Both the position numbers and the translations under genes were made by a program. A stretch of DNA of 64,000 nt, taken from contig NZ_JAJHIZ010000002.1 in the NCBI RefSeq assembly GCF_021538615.1, forward strand, positions 1,116,001-1,180,000, given 5' to 3'. Shown here piece after piece: positions 45,098 to 53,771 of this stretch. The notes under the pieces were generated by a model that saw nothing but the letters and a program-made list of their open reading frames with translations, made no database searches and was not told the DNA's origin. The stretch comes from Niabella agricola. GTDB taxonomy: Bacteria > Bacteroidota > Bacteroidia > Chitinophagales > Chitinophagaceae. Each line of letters opens with the position of its first letter. The first letter of the stretch is position 1.

Positions 45098-45979
45098 TTA
45101 TTCCATCGCCGTTGTGCTCCGGTACCGCTTGAGGTATTCCTTTGGCGGGCACCCGATAAGAGAACGGAACACCCGGTTAAAATTGGTAAGGCTGTTGAAC
45201 CCGCTGTTATACGCCACCGACGAAATACTATTCAGCCGGTCGGCTGCAAGCAATTTGCAAGCCTCCTGTACTCGCAATTCATTCAGGTACTCAATATATG
45301 TAGTGCCGGTATGCTTTTTGAAGGAACGGCAAAAAGCCTGTGGCGTCAGGTTGGCCTGGGCGGCTATTTCCTGTAAGCACAATGTATGCTGGGTAAATTT
45401 TTTCCGGATATATTCCTTTGCCTCCAGGATCCGCCGATCGCTGTCTGAAATGGATGCAGCACGGTTCCTGCTGCCTGATAGAAAGAGATGCTGCTGTTGG
45501 TGCTCCCGGAGGCAATGCAGCACGCGGACAAAAGAAAAAATCCGCTCAAACCCTTGCTGTGCCTTCAATGCATGCAAGGCCGCTCCCAGGTTTTTTTTTA
45601 AAGACGGAGCCACTTTAAAGCCGGTTTCAGCATGCAGGATGAATGTTTTCAACGGTTCCAGTTCCGGCAGGTTAAAGAAAGCCGCCAGCTTTTTAAAAGG
45701 ATCAAAAAAAACGGAAATGGCATGCACCCGATGTTGTTCGCCTTCTTCAAAGCGTGCTTTAAACACGTGTGATTGGTTGGCCCCCAGGTAAAAAATGTCC
45801 CCGGCATTAAAATCGATCAGATGTTGCTCCATTGCCAGGGTACCGGCCCCTTTGATGATCCACATGATCTGGATCTCCGCATGCCGGTGGAAATAGGGAT
45901 AAAAACCGGGCAACCGGTCTTCCTGGATATCGATACTCGCATCGCCGGTGGTAGGTACAGAAAACTGCAAGCTTCTCAT
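45098..45979 (-). CDS. AraC family regulator of the hydroxyproline operon
   Basis: From ATG 45979 the product is 293 residues; an in-frame start ten codons upstream is less likely. The N-terminal cupin (about 1-150) carries YPYFHRHAEIQIMWIIKG and GDIFYLGANQSHVFK. The C-terminal HTH pair (about 190-290) reads LCLQEIAAQANLTPQAFCRSFKKHTGTTY and ISSVAYNSGFNSLTNFNRVFRSLIG. It lies upstream of and in line with the four catabolic genes and head to head with SusC of PUL 2 across a 270-base region, so it could control both. Its inducer is plausibly hydroxyproline. Confidence 0.88.
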   Translation of the reverse strand: MRSLQFSVPTTGDASIDIQEDRLPGFYPYFHRHAEIQIMWIIKGAGTLAMEQHLIDFNAGDIFYLGANQSHVFKARFEEGEQHRVHAISVFFDPFKKLAAFFNLPELEPLKTFILHAETGFKVAPSLKKNLGAALHALKAQQGFERIFSFVRVLHCLREHQQQHLFLSGSRNRAASISDSDRRILEAKEYIRKKFTQHTLCLQEIAAQANLTPQAFCRSFKKHTGTTYIEYLNELRVQEACKLLAADRLNSISSVAYNSGFNSLTNFNRVFRSLIGCPPKEYLKRYRSTTAME

Positions 45980-46078
45980 GCTGTAAACAATTTGAATGCA
46001 ATTTAGCATTTTGAGTTAAATGTTAAAATATTGCCATACAAAACTAAAAAACGAACAATCCCCGTTAAAAAAAGCAAT

Positions 46079-46086
46079 TATATTTG
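46079..46086 (+). promoter_or_regulatory. -7 promoter element for PUL 2
   Basis: TATATTTG matches the Bacteroidota TAnnTTTG consensus in the 270-base region between the AraC gene and SusC. The usual TTTG -33 box is not clear about 20 bases upstream, which fits an activator-dependent promoter. The implied leader before the SusC ATG at 46250 is about 155 bases. Confidence 0.5.
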
Positions 46087-46249
46087 CATTAGAATAGATT
46101 AGACCAGACCTAAAAATCAACGAACGATTTCCTGCGTATCATTTAAAACGATTGTAATGAAAAAAAATACTTCACACCGCTTCGACAGCACCTGAGTTTC
46201 CGTTTCCTGTTTGTGTTATATTAATTATTCTCCAGTTAAATCAAAACAA

Positions 46250-49200
46250 ATGATGAAATCCTGTTTTTATACGGGGAGGGCTGTTTTTTGCCTTCTTCCC
46301 GCCAAACGATTGCCGGCAATGCTCCTGTTATTGCTGCTGCTGTTCAGTACTGCTCCCCTCCTGTTTGCGCAAAACCAGCGGCAGCTCCGGGGTACGGTTA
46401 CCGATGAAAAAGGCGCGCCGCTGGCTGATGTATCCATTTTGGAAAAGGGCACCCAGCATGGTACCCGCAGCCAGGAGGACGGCCGCTTTGAACTAATGGT
46501 GTCCGGTAGCAATCCGGTTCTTGTTGTGACCCACACCGGCTTCCAGTTAACTGAAGTAGCGGCAGGACGCCAGTCCCTGCTTTCCATCGTACTACAGTCA
46601 TCCAACAGGTCGTTGGATGAAGTAGTGGTAGTGGGATATGGTTCCCAGAAAAAGACTACGCTCACAGGAGCGGTAGCTACTGTAAAGGGAACAGCCCTTG
46701 TTCAGAGCAGTTCCGCCAACGTAGCCAATGCCATTGCCGGCCGTATTCCTGGTGTAATTGCTAATAACCGGTCCGGCCGGCCGGGAGATGACGGCTCGGC
46801 GCTTTTTATCAGGGGATTTAATTCCTTCGGCGGCGGCACCAGTCCGCTGATCGTGATAGACGGCGTGCCCGACCGGGATTTCAGCCGTCTTAACCCTAAC
46901 GATATCGAAAGCATTACGGTGCTGAAAGATGCATCGGCAGCCATTTACGGCGTACGTGCGGCCAACGGTGCCATACTGGTAACCACCAAACGCGGAAAAT
47001 CCGGCAAACCATCGATCCAATATGACGGCAACTATGGCATACAGCAATTGACCCGCTTGCCGGAAATTGTAAATGCTTGGGAGTACATGACCTATTACAA
47101 CGAGATCAACCCCGGCACTTACCAGCAATCGGAGATCGATAAATACAAGGCCGGCAATGATCCTAACTATACCAGCACCGACTGGATTCACGAGGTATTC
47201 CGTAAAACTGCGCCGCAAAGCACCCACTCGCTTTCGGTAAGCGGCGGCACCGATAATGTAAAATATTATTTCTCCGGGCAGCTGGTAGACCAGTCGAGCA
47301 ATTTCAGGAACAGCATCGAGCATTACCGGCAATACAATTTCCGCTCTAATATCGATGCCCGCATTTCAAAGAACCTGAAAGTGAACCTGGATGTGGCCGG
47401 CCGGTTAGAAGACCGTACCTATCCTACCTGGAGCGTGGGAAGCATTTTACATGAAACCCGTTCCATGTATCCTTTTATACCTACCCACTGGCCCAACGGT
47501 TCACCCAGTGCCGGTGTAACCGCCGGACGCAACCCGGTGATCCTGGTTACCGGTGATCCCGGCTACGACAAAATCAAAAACTATGTGTTAACGCCATTGG
47601 CCGGATTTGAATGGAAGCTTCCTTTTATTACCGAAGGATTGTCGCTGAGCGGTTATGCTTCTTATGATGTAAACATGCGGCACGAAAAAATATTCACCAA
47701 ACCCTGGGATGCATACTCGTATAATAAGACCAGTGGTGTTTATTCCAATGTACGTACCAGCACGGCTATATCAAGCGTTACCCAGAATGAAGGCATGTAC
47801 AATGGCAGCACCCGTTTTATCAAGCTGGCCTACGACCGTCAGCTGGGCCGTCATAACATCAATGCCTTTGCCGGTTACGAGGCTACCAGTACCACCAACT
47901 GGGGCACCTATGCCTACCGGAAAAACCTGCTGAGCGACCAGATCGACCAGATTTTCACGGGCTCGGCAGACGGGCAGGTAGCCACCGGATCGGCTTCGCA
48001 GGATGGCCGCGCCAGCTACCTCGGCCGGCTGGCTTATGACTACAGCAATAAGTACATAGCGGAAGTAACCATGCGCTACAACGGCTCTTTCAATTTCCCG
48101 GAAGATAAGCGCTGGGGCCTCTTCCCTTCTGTTTCTGCCGGCTGGCGCATCTCCGAAGAACCATTTTTCAAGCAAAGTGTACCCTTTATTGACCAGTTAA
48201 AACTAAGAGCTTCCTGGGGGATCCTGGGCAGCGATGCCGTAGCCCAGTACCTCTTTCTGACCCGGTACCAGTTAATCACCAATACGAGTTATCAAACTTA
48301 TTTCGGGGATTACGGACTGGCCAATGCCCTGTACCTGTCCAGCACTCCAAACCCCGGTATCACCTGGGAAAAACAGGATACCCGCAACATCGGTCTGGAC
48401 CTCGGATTGCTAAACAATAAGCTCAATATCACGGCCGATTATTTCCGCTACCTGCGCAGTGATATCCTTGCGGCCCGGAATGCCTCCATCCCGCTGTATA
48501 CCGGCATGAGCCTGCCCAGTGAAAATATCGGCAAATCGTTAAACCGGGGATTTGATTTTTCCATCGGCTATAACGATGCCGCAGGTGATCTTAAATACAC
48601 CATTGGTATCAACGGAACCTTTGCAAAAAGCAAAGTAATCTTCAGTGACGAGGCAGCTACCGTACCCGAATGGCAGAAATTTGAAGGTCACCCCATCAAC
48701 TCCTGGCTTTTATTTGCCAGCGATGGTATTTACCGCACGCAGGATGAAATTGACCACTCCATACATGTACCCGGTGCCCGGGTTGGCGAAATACGCATCA
48801 AGGATACCAATGGCGATGGTGCCATTACCTTTGACGATGCGGTGCGCACCTACGAATCCGCCGTTCCGCAGATGGTATACGGCTGTGCATTGGGATTGAA
48901 CTACAAGGGCATCGGGTTAAATATCCTGCTCTCCGGCCAGGCAAAGGCCCGGCAATTGATCAACTCACAAATGCAGGGTTCATTGATTGCACCGCCCCAA
49001 TGGCTCTATGATGGGCGATGGACACCGGAACAAACAAACAGCATCTATCCCCGTGCCTTTAATGACAACAGCACCAATGCTTATTATTACAATAATTCCG
49101 ATTTCTGGCTGATGAATGCCGCGTTCCTGCGTTTGAAAACGCTGGAGCTATCATACAGTATTCCCGCGCAGGTATATACCCGCCTGGGCCTTTCATCTGT

Positions 49201-49342
49201 ACGTGTATATGCTGCCGGATACAACCTGCTCTCTTTTGACCGCATGAAGCAATACGGCGTAGATCCAGAAACCAATAATACCACCGGAGTCAATTATCCG
49301 CAATCGAGAATCATGCGGTTTGGCGTGAATATCGGATTGTAA
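46250..49342 (+). CDS. SusC/RagA family TonB-linked transporter (PUL 2)
   Basis: The first in-frame ATG pair (46250, 46253) starts a 1030-residue protein; an upstream TTG extension adds 13 residues and is rejected. A long signal peptide (about 1-40) is followed by a carboxypeptidase-like domain (about 44-115) and DEVVVVGYGSQKK. The plug contains NDIESITVLKDASAAIYGVRAANGAILVTTKRG, and the barrel ends near MRFGVNIGL. It lacks an STN domain. It is diverged from the PUL 1 SusC, so a different ligand is likely. Its SusD follows 17 bases downstream. Confidence 0.95.
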   Translation: MMKSCFYTGRAVFCLLPAKRLPAMLLLLLLLFSTAPLLFAQNQRQLRGTVTDEKGAPLADVSILEKGTQHGTRSQEDGRFELMVSGSNPVLVVTHTGFQLTEVAAGRQSLLSIVLQSSNRSLDEVVVVGYGSQKKTTLTGAVATVKGTALVQSSSANVANAIAGRIPGVIANNRSGRPGDDGSALFIRGFNSFGGGTSPLIVIDGVPDRDFSRLNPNDIESITVLKDASAAIYGVRAANGAILVTTKRGKSGKPSIQYDGNYGIQQLTRLPEIVNAWEYMTYYNEINPGTYQQSEIDKYKAGNDPNYTSTDWIHEVFRKTAPQSTHSLSVSGGTDNVKYYFSGQLVDQSSNFRNSIEHYRQYNFRSNIDARISKNLKVNLDVAGRLEDRTYPTWSVGSILHETRSMYPFIPTHWPNGSPSAGVTAGRNPVILVTGDPGYDKIKNYVLTPLAGFEWKLPFITEGLSLSGYASYDVNMRHEKIFTKPWDAYSYNKTSGVYSNVRTSTAISSVTQNEGMYNGSTRFIKLAYDRQLGRHNINAFAGYEATSTTNWGTYAYRKNLLSDQIDQIFTGSADGQVATGSASQDGRASYLGRLAYDYSNKYIAEVTMRYNGSFNFPEDKRWGLFPSVSAGWRISEEPFFKQSVPFIDQLKLRASWGILGSDAVAQYLFLTRYQLITNTSYQTYFGDYGLANALYLSSTPNPGITWEKQDTRNIGLDLGLLNNKLNITADYFRYLRSDILAARNASIPLYTGMSLPSENIGKSLNRGFDFSIGYNDAAGDLKYTIGINGTFAKSKVIFSDEAATVPEWQKFEGHPINSWLLFASDGIYRTQDEIDHSIHVPGARVGEIRIKDTNGDGAITFDDAVRTYESAVPQMVYGCALGLNYKGIGLNILLSGQAKARQLINSQMQGSLIAPPQWLYDGRWTPEQTNSIYPRAFNDNSTNAYYYNNSDFWLMNAAFLRLKTLELSYSIPAQVYTRLGLSSVRVYAAGYNLLSFDRMKQYGVDPETNNTTGVNYPQSRIMRFGVNIGL

Positions 49343-49359
49343 AATTTAAAAATAAACAG

Positions 49360-51027
49360 ATGAAATCAAAAATAATAATCGCAATCAGCATTCTTTGGAC
49401 CGGTGCATTTTTGCCGTCCTGCTCAAAGGTACTGGACAAGGCGCCCCTGGACTCTTATACCGATGAGTCTGTATGGAAAGATCTGAAGCTGGCAGAGGCC
49501 TATGCCAATAATATTTACAATGTATTACCCACTTTTACAGTCGACTGGGGCAGCTCGCTCAACAGAAGTGTGGTACTTTCCTCCGCCAGCGATGAAGGGT
49601 TTACGAAATTCGGCGACGGTTATACCTGCGGAGCAAGGAATGTGCTGAACAAAGGATTGTTGTCACCGGATAATGCCGGCAGTTTTGATATCTGGTCAAA
49701 AAATTACAGCCAGATCCAGAATGCCAATATTTTCCTCTCAAAAATCGACAATGTTCCGGGCGACGATGGTTACCGCAACCGTATAAAGGGAGAAGTTACC
49801 TTCCTCCGCGCCTACGCATACTTTCAGCTGATCAGCGATTACGGCGGTGTGCCGTTGATCACCCAGCCATTCAACCTGAATTCTGATTTTAAAATGAACA
49901 GGAACAGTTTTGACGAAGGAGTAAAATTTGTCAGCGGGGAGCTGGACAAAGCGGCTGCCTTACTTGCCAATACCACGCCTCAGAGAGGCCGTGCTTCTGC
50001 GCCACTGGCGCTTGCCATCAAATCCAGGTTGCTGTTATACGCGGCAAGCCCCCTGTGGAACCCGTCCAATGATCCGGCAAAATGGACAGCCGCTTCCGCC
50101 GCTGCAAAAGCTGTTATCGACCTGCCGGGTTTCAGTCTCTTTAATGGCAACTATTCCGATCTGTTTACTTCGTTCAACAATGAATTGATCGGTGTGCATC
50201 TTTCCGGTTATAAAGGAGAATGGGATCCCTTTACCGGACTGGAGATGATGTGTTTTCCCAACGGTTATCATGGCTGGGCGGCATTTGCACCCACACAAAA
50301 CCTGGTAGATGCGTTTGGCACCGCTGCGGGTAAATATATCACAGATCCTGCTTCCGGATACAACCCGCAGCAGCCTTATGTGAACCGCGACCCGCGCTTT
50401 TATGCAACCATTATCTATGACGGAAGGCCTACCGGCAATCCTGCATTCTTTTCAGACCGCACTACTACAGCCGCGCAGTTTTACGAAGGCGGTTACGACT
50501 CAGACCAGGGGTTTGATGCCTGGAACAATAGTTTAACCCGCTATGCATTCCGAAAATATATGGATACAACCTTTAATTTCAACGCCACTACCCAGGCCAA
50601 TAAATTCTGGATCCTGGCAAGGCTGGGTGAGATCTATCTCAACTATGCTGAAGCCGAATTTTATTTGGGTCACGAATCCACCGCAAGAACCTACCTCGAT
50701 AAGATACGGCAAAGAGCGGGCATCCTTACACCACTTACCGAAACGGGAAGTGCGCTGGAAGCCAGGATCCGCAACGAGCGGCAGGTAGAGCTGGCATTTG
50801 AAGGCCACCGGTATTATGATGTACGCCGCTGGAAAATTGCGGAGGTAACGGAGAATAAACCCGTAGGCCAGGTGATCATTACCCGCAATGCCGTAACGGG
50901 TATAAAAACCTACCAGTATAAGGATATTGAGCCCCGGAGCTTTGACAAAAGCAAACATTACCTGATGCCCATTCCCAGAACAGAGATCAAAAGAACCGGT
51001 CTGCAGCAAAACCCCGGTTATAATTAA
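49360..51027 (+). CDS. SusD/RagB family glycan-binding lipoprotein (PUL 2)
   Basis: A 555-residue lipoprotein (lipobox FLPSC, C21). SusD landmarks are GEVTFLRAYAYFQLISDYGGVPLIT near residue 145-170, EIYLNYAEAEFYLG, YLDKIRQRAGI and IRNERQVELAFEGHRYYDVRRWK, ending in NPGYN. It forms the outer-membrane complex with the SusC just upstream. It is shorter than the PUL 1 SusD (661 residues), in line with a different ligand. Confidence 0.95.
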   Translation: MKSKIIIAISILWTGAFLPSCSKVLDKAPLDSYTDESVWKDLKLAEAYANNIYNVLPTFTVDWGSSLNRSVVLSSASDEGFTKFGDGYTCGARNVLNKGLLSPDNAGSFDIWSKNYSQIQNANIFLSKIDNVPGDDGYRNRIKGEVTFLRAYAYFQLISDYGGVPLITQPFNLNSDFKMNRNSFDEGVKFVSGELDKAAALLANTTPQRGRASAPLALAIKSRLLLYAASPLWNPSNDPAKWTAASAAAKAVIDLPGFSLFNGNYSDLFTSFNNELIGVHLSGYKGEWDPFTGLEMMCFPNGYHGWAAFAPTQNLVDAFGTAAGKYITDPASGYNPQQPYVNRDPRFYATIIYDGRPTGNPAFFSDRTTTAAQFYEGGYDSDQGFDAWNNSLTRYAFRKYMDTTFNFNATTQANKFWILARLGEIYLNYAEAEFYLGHESTARTYLDKIRQRAGILTPLTETGSALEARIRNERQVELAFEGHRYYDVRRWKIAEVTENKPVGQVIITRNAVTGIKTYQYKDIEPRSFDKSKHYLMPIPRTEIKRTGLQQNPGYN

Positions 51028-51049
51028 TACCCTGAAAGCGGCTGTATTT

Positions 51050-51116
51050 AAAACCATTAAGGCATTAAGAACAATTAAGTGTTTTGCTGAATGCGTCTTA
51101 ACTTCTTAATGGTTTT
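51050..51116. repeat. Long inverted repeat after SusD
   Basis: AAAACCATTAAG (51050-51061) and CTTAATGGTTTT (51105-51116) are perfect 12-bp arms. Inside, TTAAGA (51065-51070) pairs with TCTTAA (51096-51101), so the 67-base element can fold into a two-tier hairpin followed by T residues. It lies in the 233-base gap after SusD and could terminate or attenuate transcription, or be a dispersed palindromic element. Confidence 0.65.
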
Positions 51117-51260
51117 TCACCGCTTAATTATTTACGACCTGAAATATTTAAACCGTTTTAAGAAGTCATGAGGGATGCAAAGCCAAAACAAATGCGGCAG
51201 CACATTATCCGCTCGCACATCATAAACAGATTTTCCAATCGCTACACAGGAATCCCAACT

Positions 51261-52295
51261 ATGAAACCAGTCTATTACATATTAGCTATGTTCGTTTCCG
51301 TTTTACCTGCCTGTAAAAAAGGCAGCAATAACGAACCTTCGGCTGCCGGCGTTCCGGTAACCATCTCCACACCCGGTGATGAGGCGGGCTACCTGTATAT
51401 CGACGGCAAATATACCGGCGTAATGGCCCCGGGTAGCATCCAACTTGCTGCCGGCAATCATACCCTTGGTGTGGCATTGAAAAATTCGGAGGTCTACCTG
51501 AAAAAGGCAATCATCGCAACCGCCCGTACGACGGTGTCCTTTACCGCTGCAGACAAGCCGGCCCCAAAAACCTGGAAGGCCTTGTGGATCGGATTGTATG
51601 AAACCCGCGGCAATTCCGGAACCGGTGATTGCAGTACCCATTTTTCAACAGCAGACCTCGATGCCGGCTACCAGTTTTTCACCTGGAGCCTCCAGGAACA
51701 TTTTGAGAAATATGCGTACGGAACCATGAAATGGGAAGCGGAGCGCAGGGATATCACCGTTCCGGTTACCCTTACAAAAGGAAGCATCGGGTATACGGTG
51801 GAACCCGCTTCCATTGCTGCGCTGGTGCCCCAGATACAACCCGGCGTGTACGATTGTGTATTTGTATTCTGGCGCGAAAAAGAAGGTGCCTGCAGTTTCC
51901 AGAGTAATTATTTCGGCCTGGCCTGGACCAACCCGATGGCGGAGTCGATGAAGACCGGCTACGTGACCATCAAATTTAACCCGGGCAACGATATTACCGC
52001 AACGATCAATCAATACAAGACAAATGACCCCGGCGTATGGGTACACGAGTGGCTGCATACGGTAGGCGAAAACTATTACCAGAACCAGGGACTCCATCTT
52101 CCGGAAAAAGCCGGAGGGCTTGCCGTGCATGCGGCGGAAATGTATGGGTATAGTTCCCCGTGGATGCAATGGTACCGGGACTTTATATCGGGCAGGGTAC
52201 CCAATGCTTCCGGGCAACCGGCATACCTGGGCATCGGTCCGGAAGGCCTTTTAGGCTGTACCGTACGGGAAATGGCTTCTGGAAATTGCCGATAA
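51261..52295 (+). CDS. Lipoprotein with PEGA-like domain and HExxH metallopeptidase-like motif
   Basis: I use ATG 51261, which starts a lipoprotein signal (C18 in VLPAC); the frame is open further upstream but without signal character. Of 344 residues, about 32-95 form a PEGA-like beta domain (GYLYIDGKYTGVMAPGSIQLAAGNHTL). Residues 103-344 are an unassigned domain with HEWLHTVGE at 262-270. HExxH is the zinc-binding helix of gluzincin/metzincin-like peptidases; E270 or a later acid (VHAAEMYGY) could be the third ligand. It is probably surface-anchored. Its place between SusCD and an alpha-galactosidase suggests action on a glycoprotein. No close family can be named, so peptidase activity is inferred. 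Confidence 0.7.
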   Translation: MKPVYYILAMFVSVLPACKKGSNNEPSAAGVPVTISTPGDEAGYLYIDGKYTGVMAPGSIQLAAGNHTLGVALKNSEVYLKKAIIATARTTVSFTAADKPAPKTWKALWIGLYETRGNSGTGDCSTHFSTADLDAGYQFFTWSLQEHFEKYAYGTMKWEAERRDITVPVTLTKGSIGYTVEPASIAALVPQIQPGVYDCVFVFWREKEGACSFQSNYFGLAWTNPMAESMKTGYVTIKFNPGNDITATINQYKTNDPGVWVHEWLHTVGENYYQNQGLHLPEKAGGLAVHAAEMYGYSSPWMQWYRDFISGRVPNASGQPAYLGIGPEGLLGCTVREMASGNCR

Positions 52296-52344
52296 GATAG
52301 TTAATAGTAAAGCAATGCTGTTCCCTTATGCGATTTTTATGATT

Positions 52345-52424
52345 GCCGCAGATACGCTGATTGTGCTTCGGCGCGGTGTTTTTGAATACGATTAAAGCGG
52401 ATGTCAGGTCTGCGCATCTGCGGC
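52345..52424. repeat. Inverted repeat before GH27
   Basis: GCCGCAGAT (52345-52353) and ATCTGCGGC (52416-52424) are perfect 9-bp arms 62 bases apart in the gap before the GH27 gene. The sequence resembles intergenic palindromic units seen repeatedly in related genomes, but only one copy is in this window. Confidence 0.5.
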
Positions 52425-52523
52425 TCCGGGGAAACGACATTGAATGGTAAACAGTGAAAATTTTGCAACAGTCCAATAAAAACAGCGTTTAACCGGAATT
52501 CAGATCTTATAAACATACTTAAA

Positions 52524-53729
52524 ATGAAAAAAGGATTCCTATTCGCGTTCATATGTGTCTCTTCGCTCCTGCTTCGTGCTCAAAAATTTGAGGGCCTGGC
52601 GCCTACGCCACCAATGGGATGGAATAGCTGGAATATTTTCGGAACAGACATCAATGAGGAAAAAATAAGAAGCATGGCCGACCTTCTCGTTTCAACAGGT
52701 ATGAAGGAGGCCGGTTATACATACCTGGTACTGGATGACGGATGGATGGCCGGCGAACGTGACAGCATTACCGGCAACCTGGTGGCTGATCCTAAAAAGT
52801 TTCCGCATGGCATGAAGGCCATTGGTGATTATATTCATGCAAAGGGTTTAAAATTCGGCATCTATAATTGTGCCGGTACCAAAACCTGCCAGGGGCTGCC
52901 CGGCACCCGTGGCTACGAGTACCAGGATGCAAGGCTGTATGCCGCTTTTGGGGTCGACTACCTGAAATTTGACTGGTGTAATACCAGCGGCATTCAAGCA
53001 GCGGAAGCGTATACCACCATGAGCAATGCATTGCGGAAAGCCGGCAGGCCGATGTTATTCAGTATTTGTGAATGGGGTGTAAACCGGCCATGGGAATGGG
53101 CCGGATCTGTTGGCCAGCTTTGGAGAACCACTGAAGATATCTGGCAGGTGTTTGATGGCTATCACGATTATGGCACCTGGAAGGCTTGGTCGGTAATGAC
53201 CATTGCGGATCAGAACGGTACCTTAAGAAAATATGCCGGGCCCGGTCATTGGAATGATCCGGATATGCTGGAAGTAGGCAATGGCATGAGCCTGGTTGAA
53301 GACAAAACCCATTTTGCACTCTGGGCGATGATGGCGGCGCCGTTGATGCTGGGCAATGATCTACGTAAAATGAATGCCCAGACGGCTGCCCTGCTTACAA
53401 ACAGGGATGTTATTGCCATAGACCAGGACACGCTGGGCATACAGGGATTCAAATACAGCGATAACGACAGTGTACAAACATGGTTTAAGCCCCTGCAGCA
53501 CGGGGATTGGGCCGTGTGCTTTTTAAATAGGGGCAGCAAACCCAAAGAAGTTTATTTTTACTGGAAATCTGAGCCCGTAAATGATACCTTGTTTCATCAG
53601 CGCCTGGATAAAACATATAACTACAGGCTGCAGAATGTATGGACCGGTACCATCGAGGGCAATACGTCGATGCCTTATAGCGGAAAATTACAACCGCACG
53701 AAGCGGCGCTATACAGGTTGAAACGATAA
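52524..53729 (+). CDS. GH27 alpha-galactosidase
   Basis: A 401-residue enzyme with a signal peptide (about 1-19). It opens with PTPPMGWNSWN and LVLDDGWM, the GH27 signature. The nucleophile is D150 (YLKFDWCN), and the acid/base is D247 in HWNDPDMLEVGNG by alignment with human alpha-galactosidase A. A C-terminal beta domain (about 310-401) completes the family length. It releases terminal alpha-galactose with retention. In PUL 2 it could act on galactosylated serine of extensin or on other plant galactosides. Confidence 0.93.
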   Translation: MKKGFLFAFICVSSLLLRAQKFEGLAPTPPMGWNSWNIFGTDINEEKIRSMADLLVSTGMKEAGYTYLVLDDGWMAGERDSITGNLVADPKKFPHGMKAIGDYIHAKGLKFGIYNCAGTKTCQGLPGTRGYEYQDARLYAAFGVDYLKFDWCNTSGIQAAEAYTTMSNALRKAGRPMLFSICEWGVNRPWEWAGSVGQLWRTTEDIWQVFDGYHDYGTWKAWSVMTIADQNGTLRKYAGPGHWNDPDMLEVGNGMSLVEDKTHFALWAMMAAPLMLGNDLRKMNAQTAALLTNRDVIAIDQDTLGIQGFKYSDNDSVQTWFKPLQHGDWAVCFLNRGSKPKEVYFYWKSEPVNDTLFHQRLDKTYNYRLQNVWTGTIEGNTSMPYSGKLQPHEAALYRLKR

Positions 53730-53771
53730 GAAGTACAGGATACCGTATAACATAATATTTGTCAAATAAAG

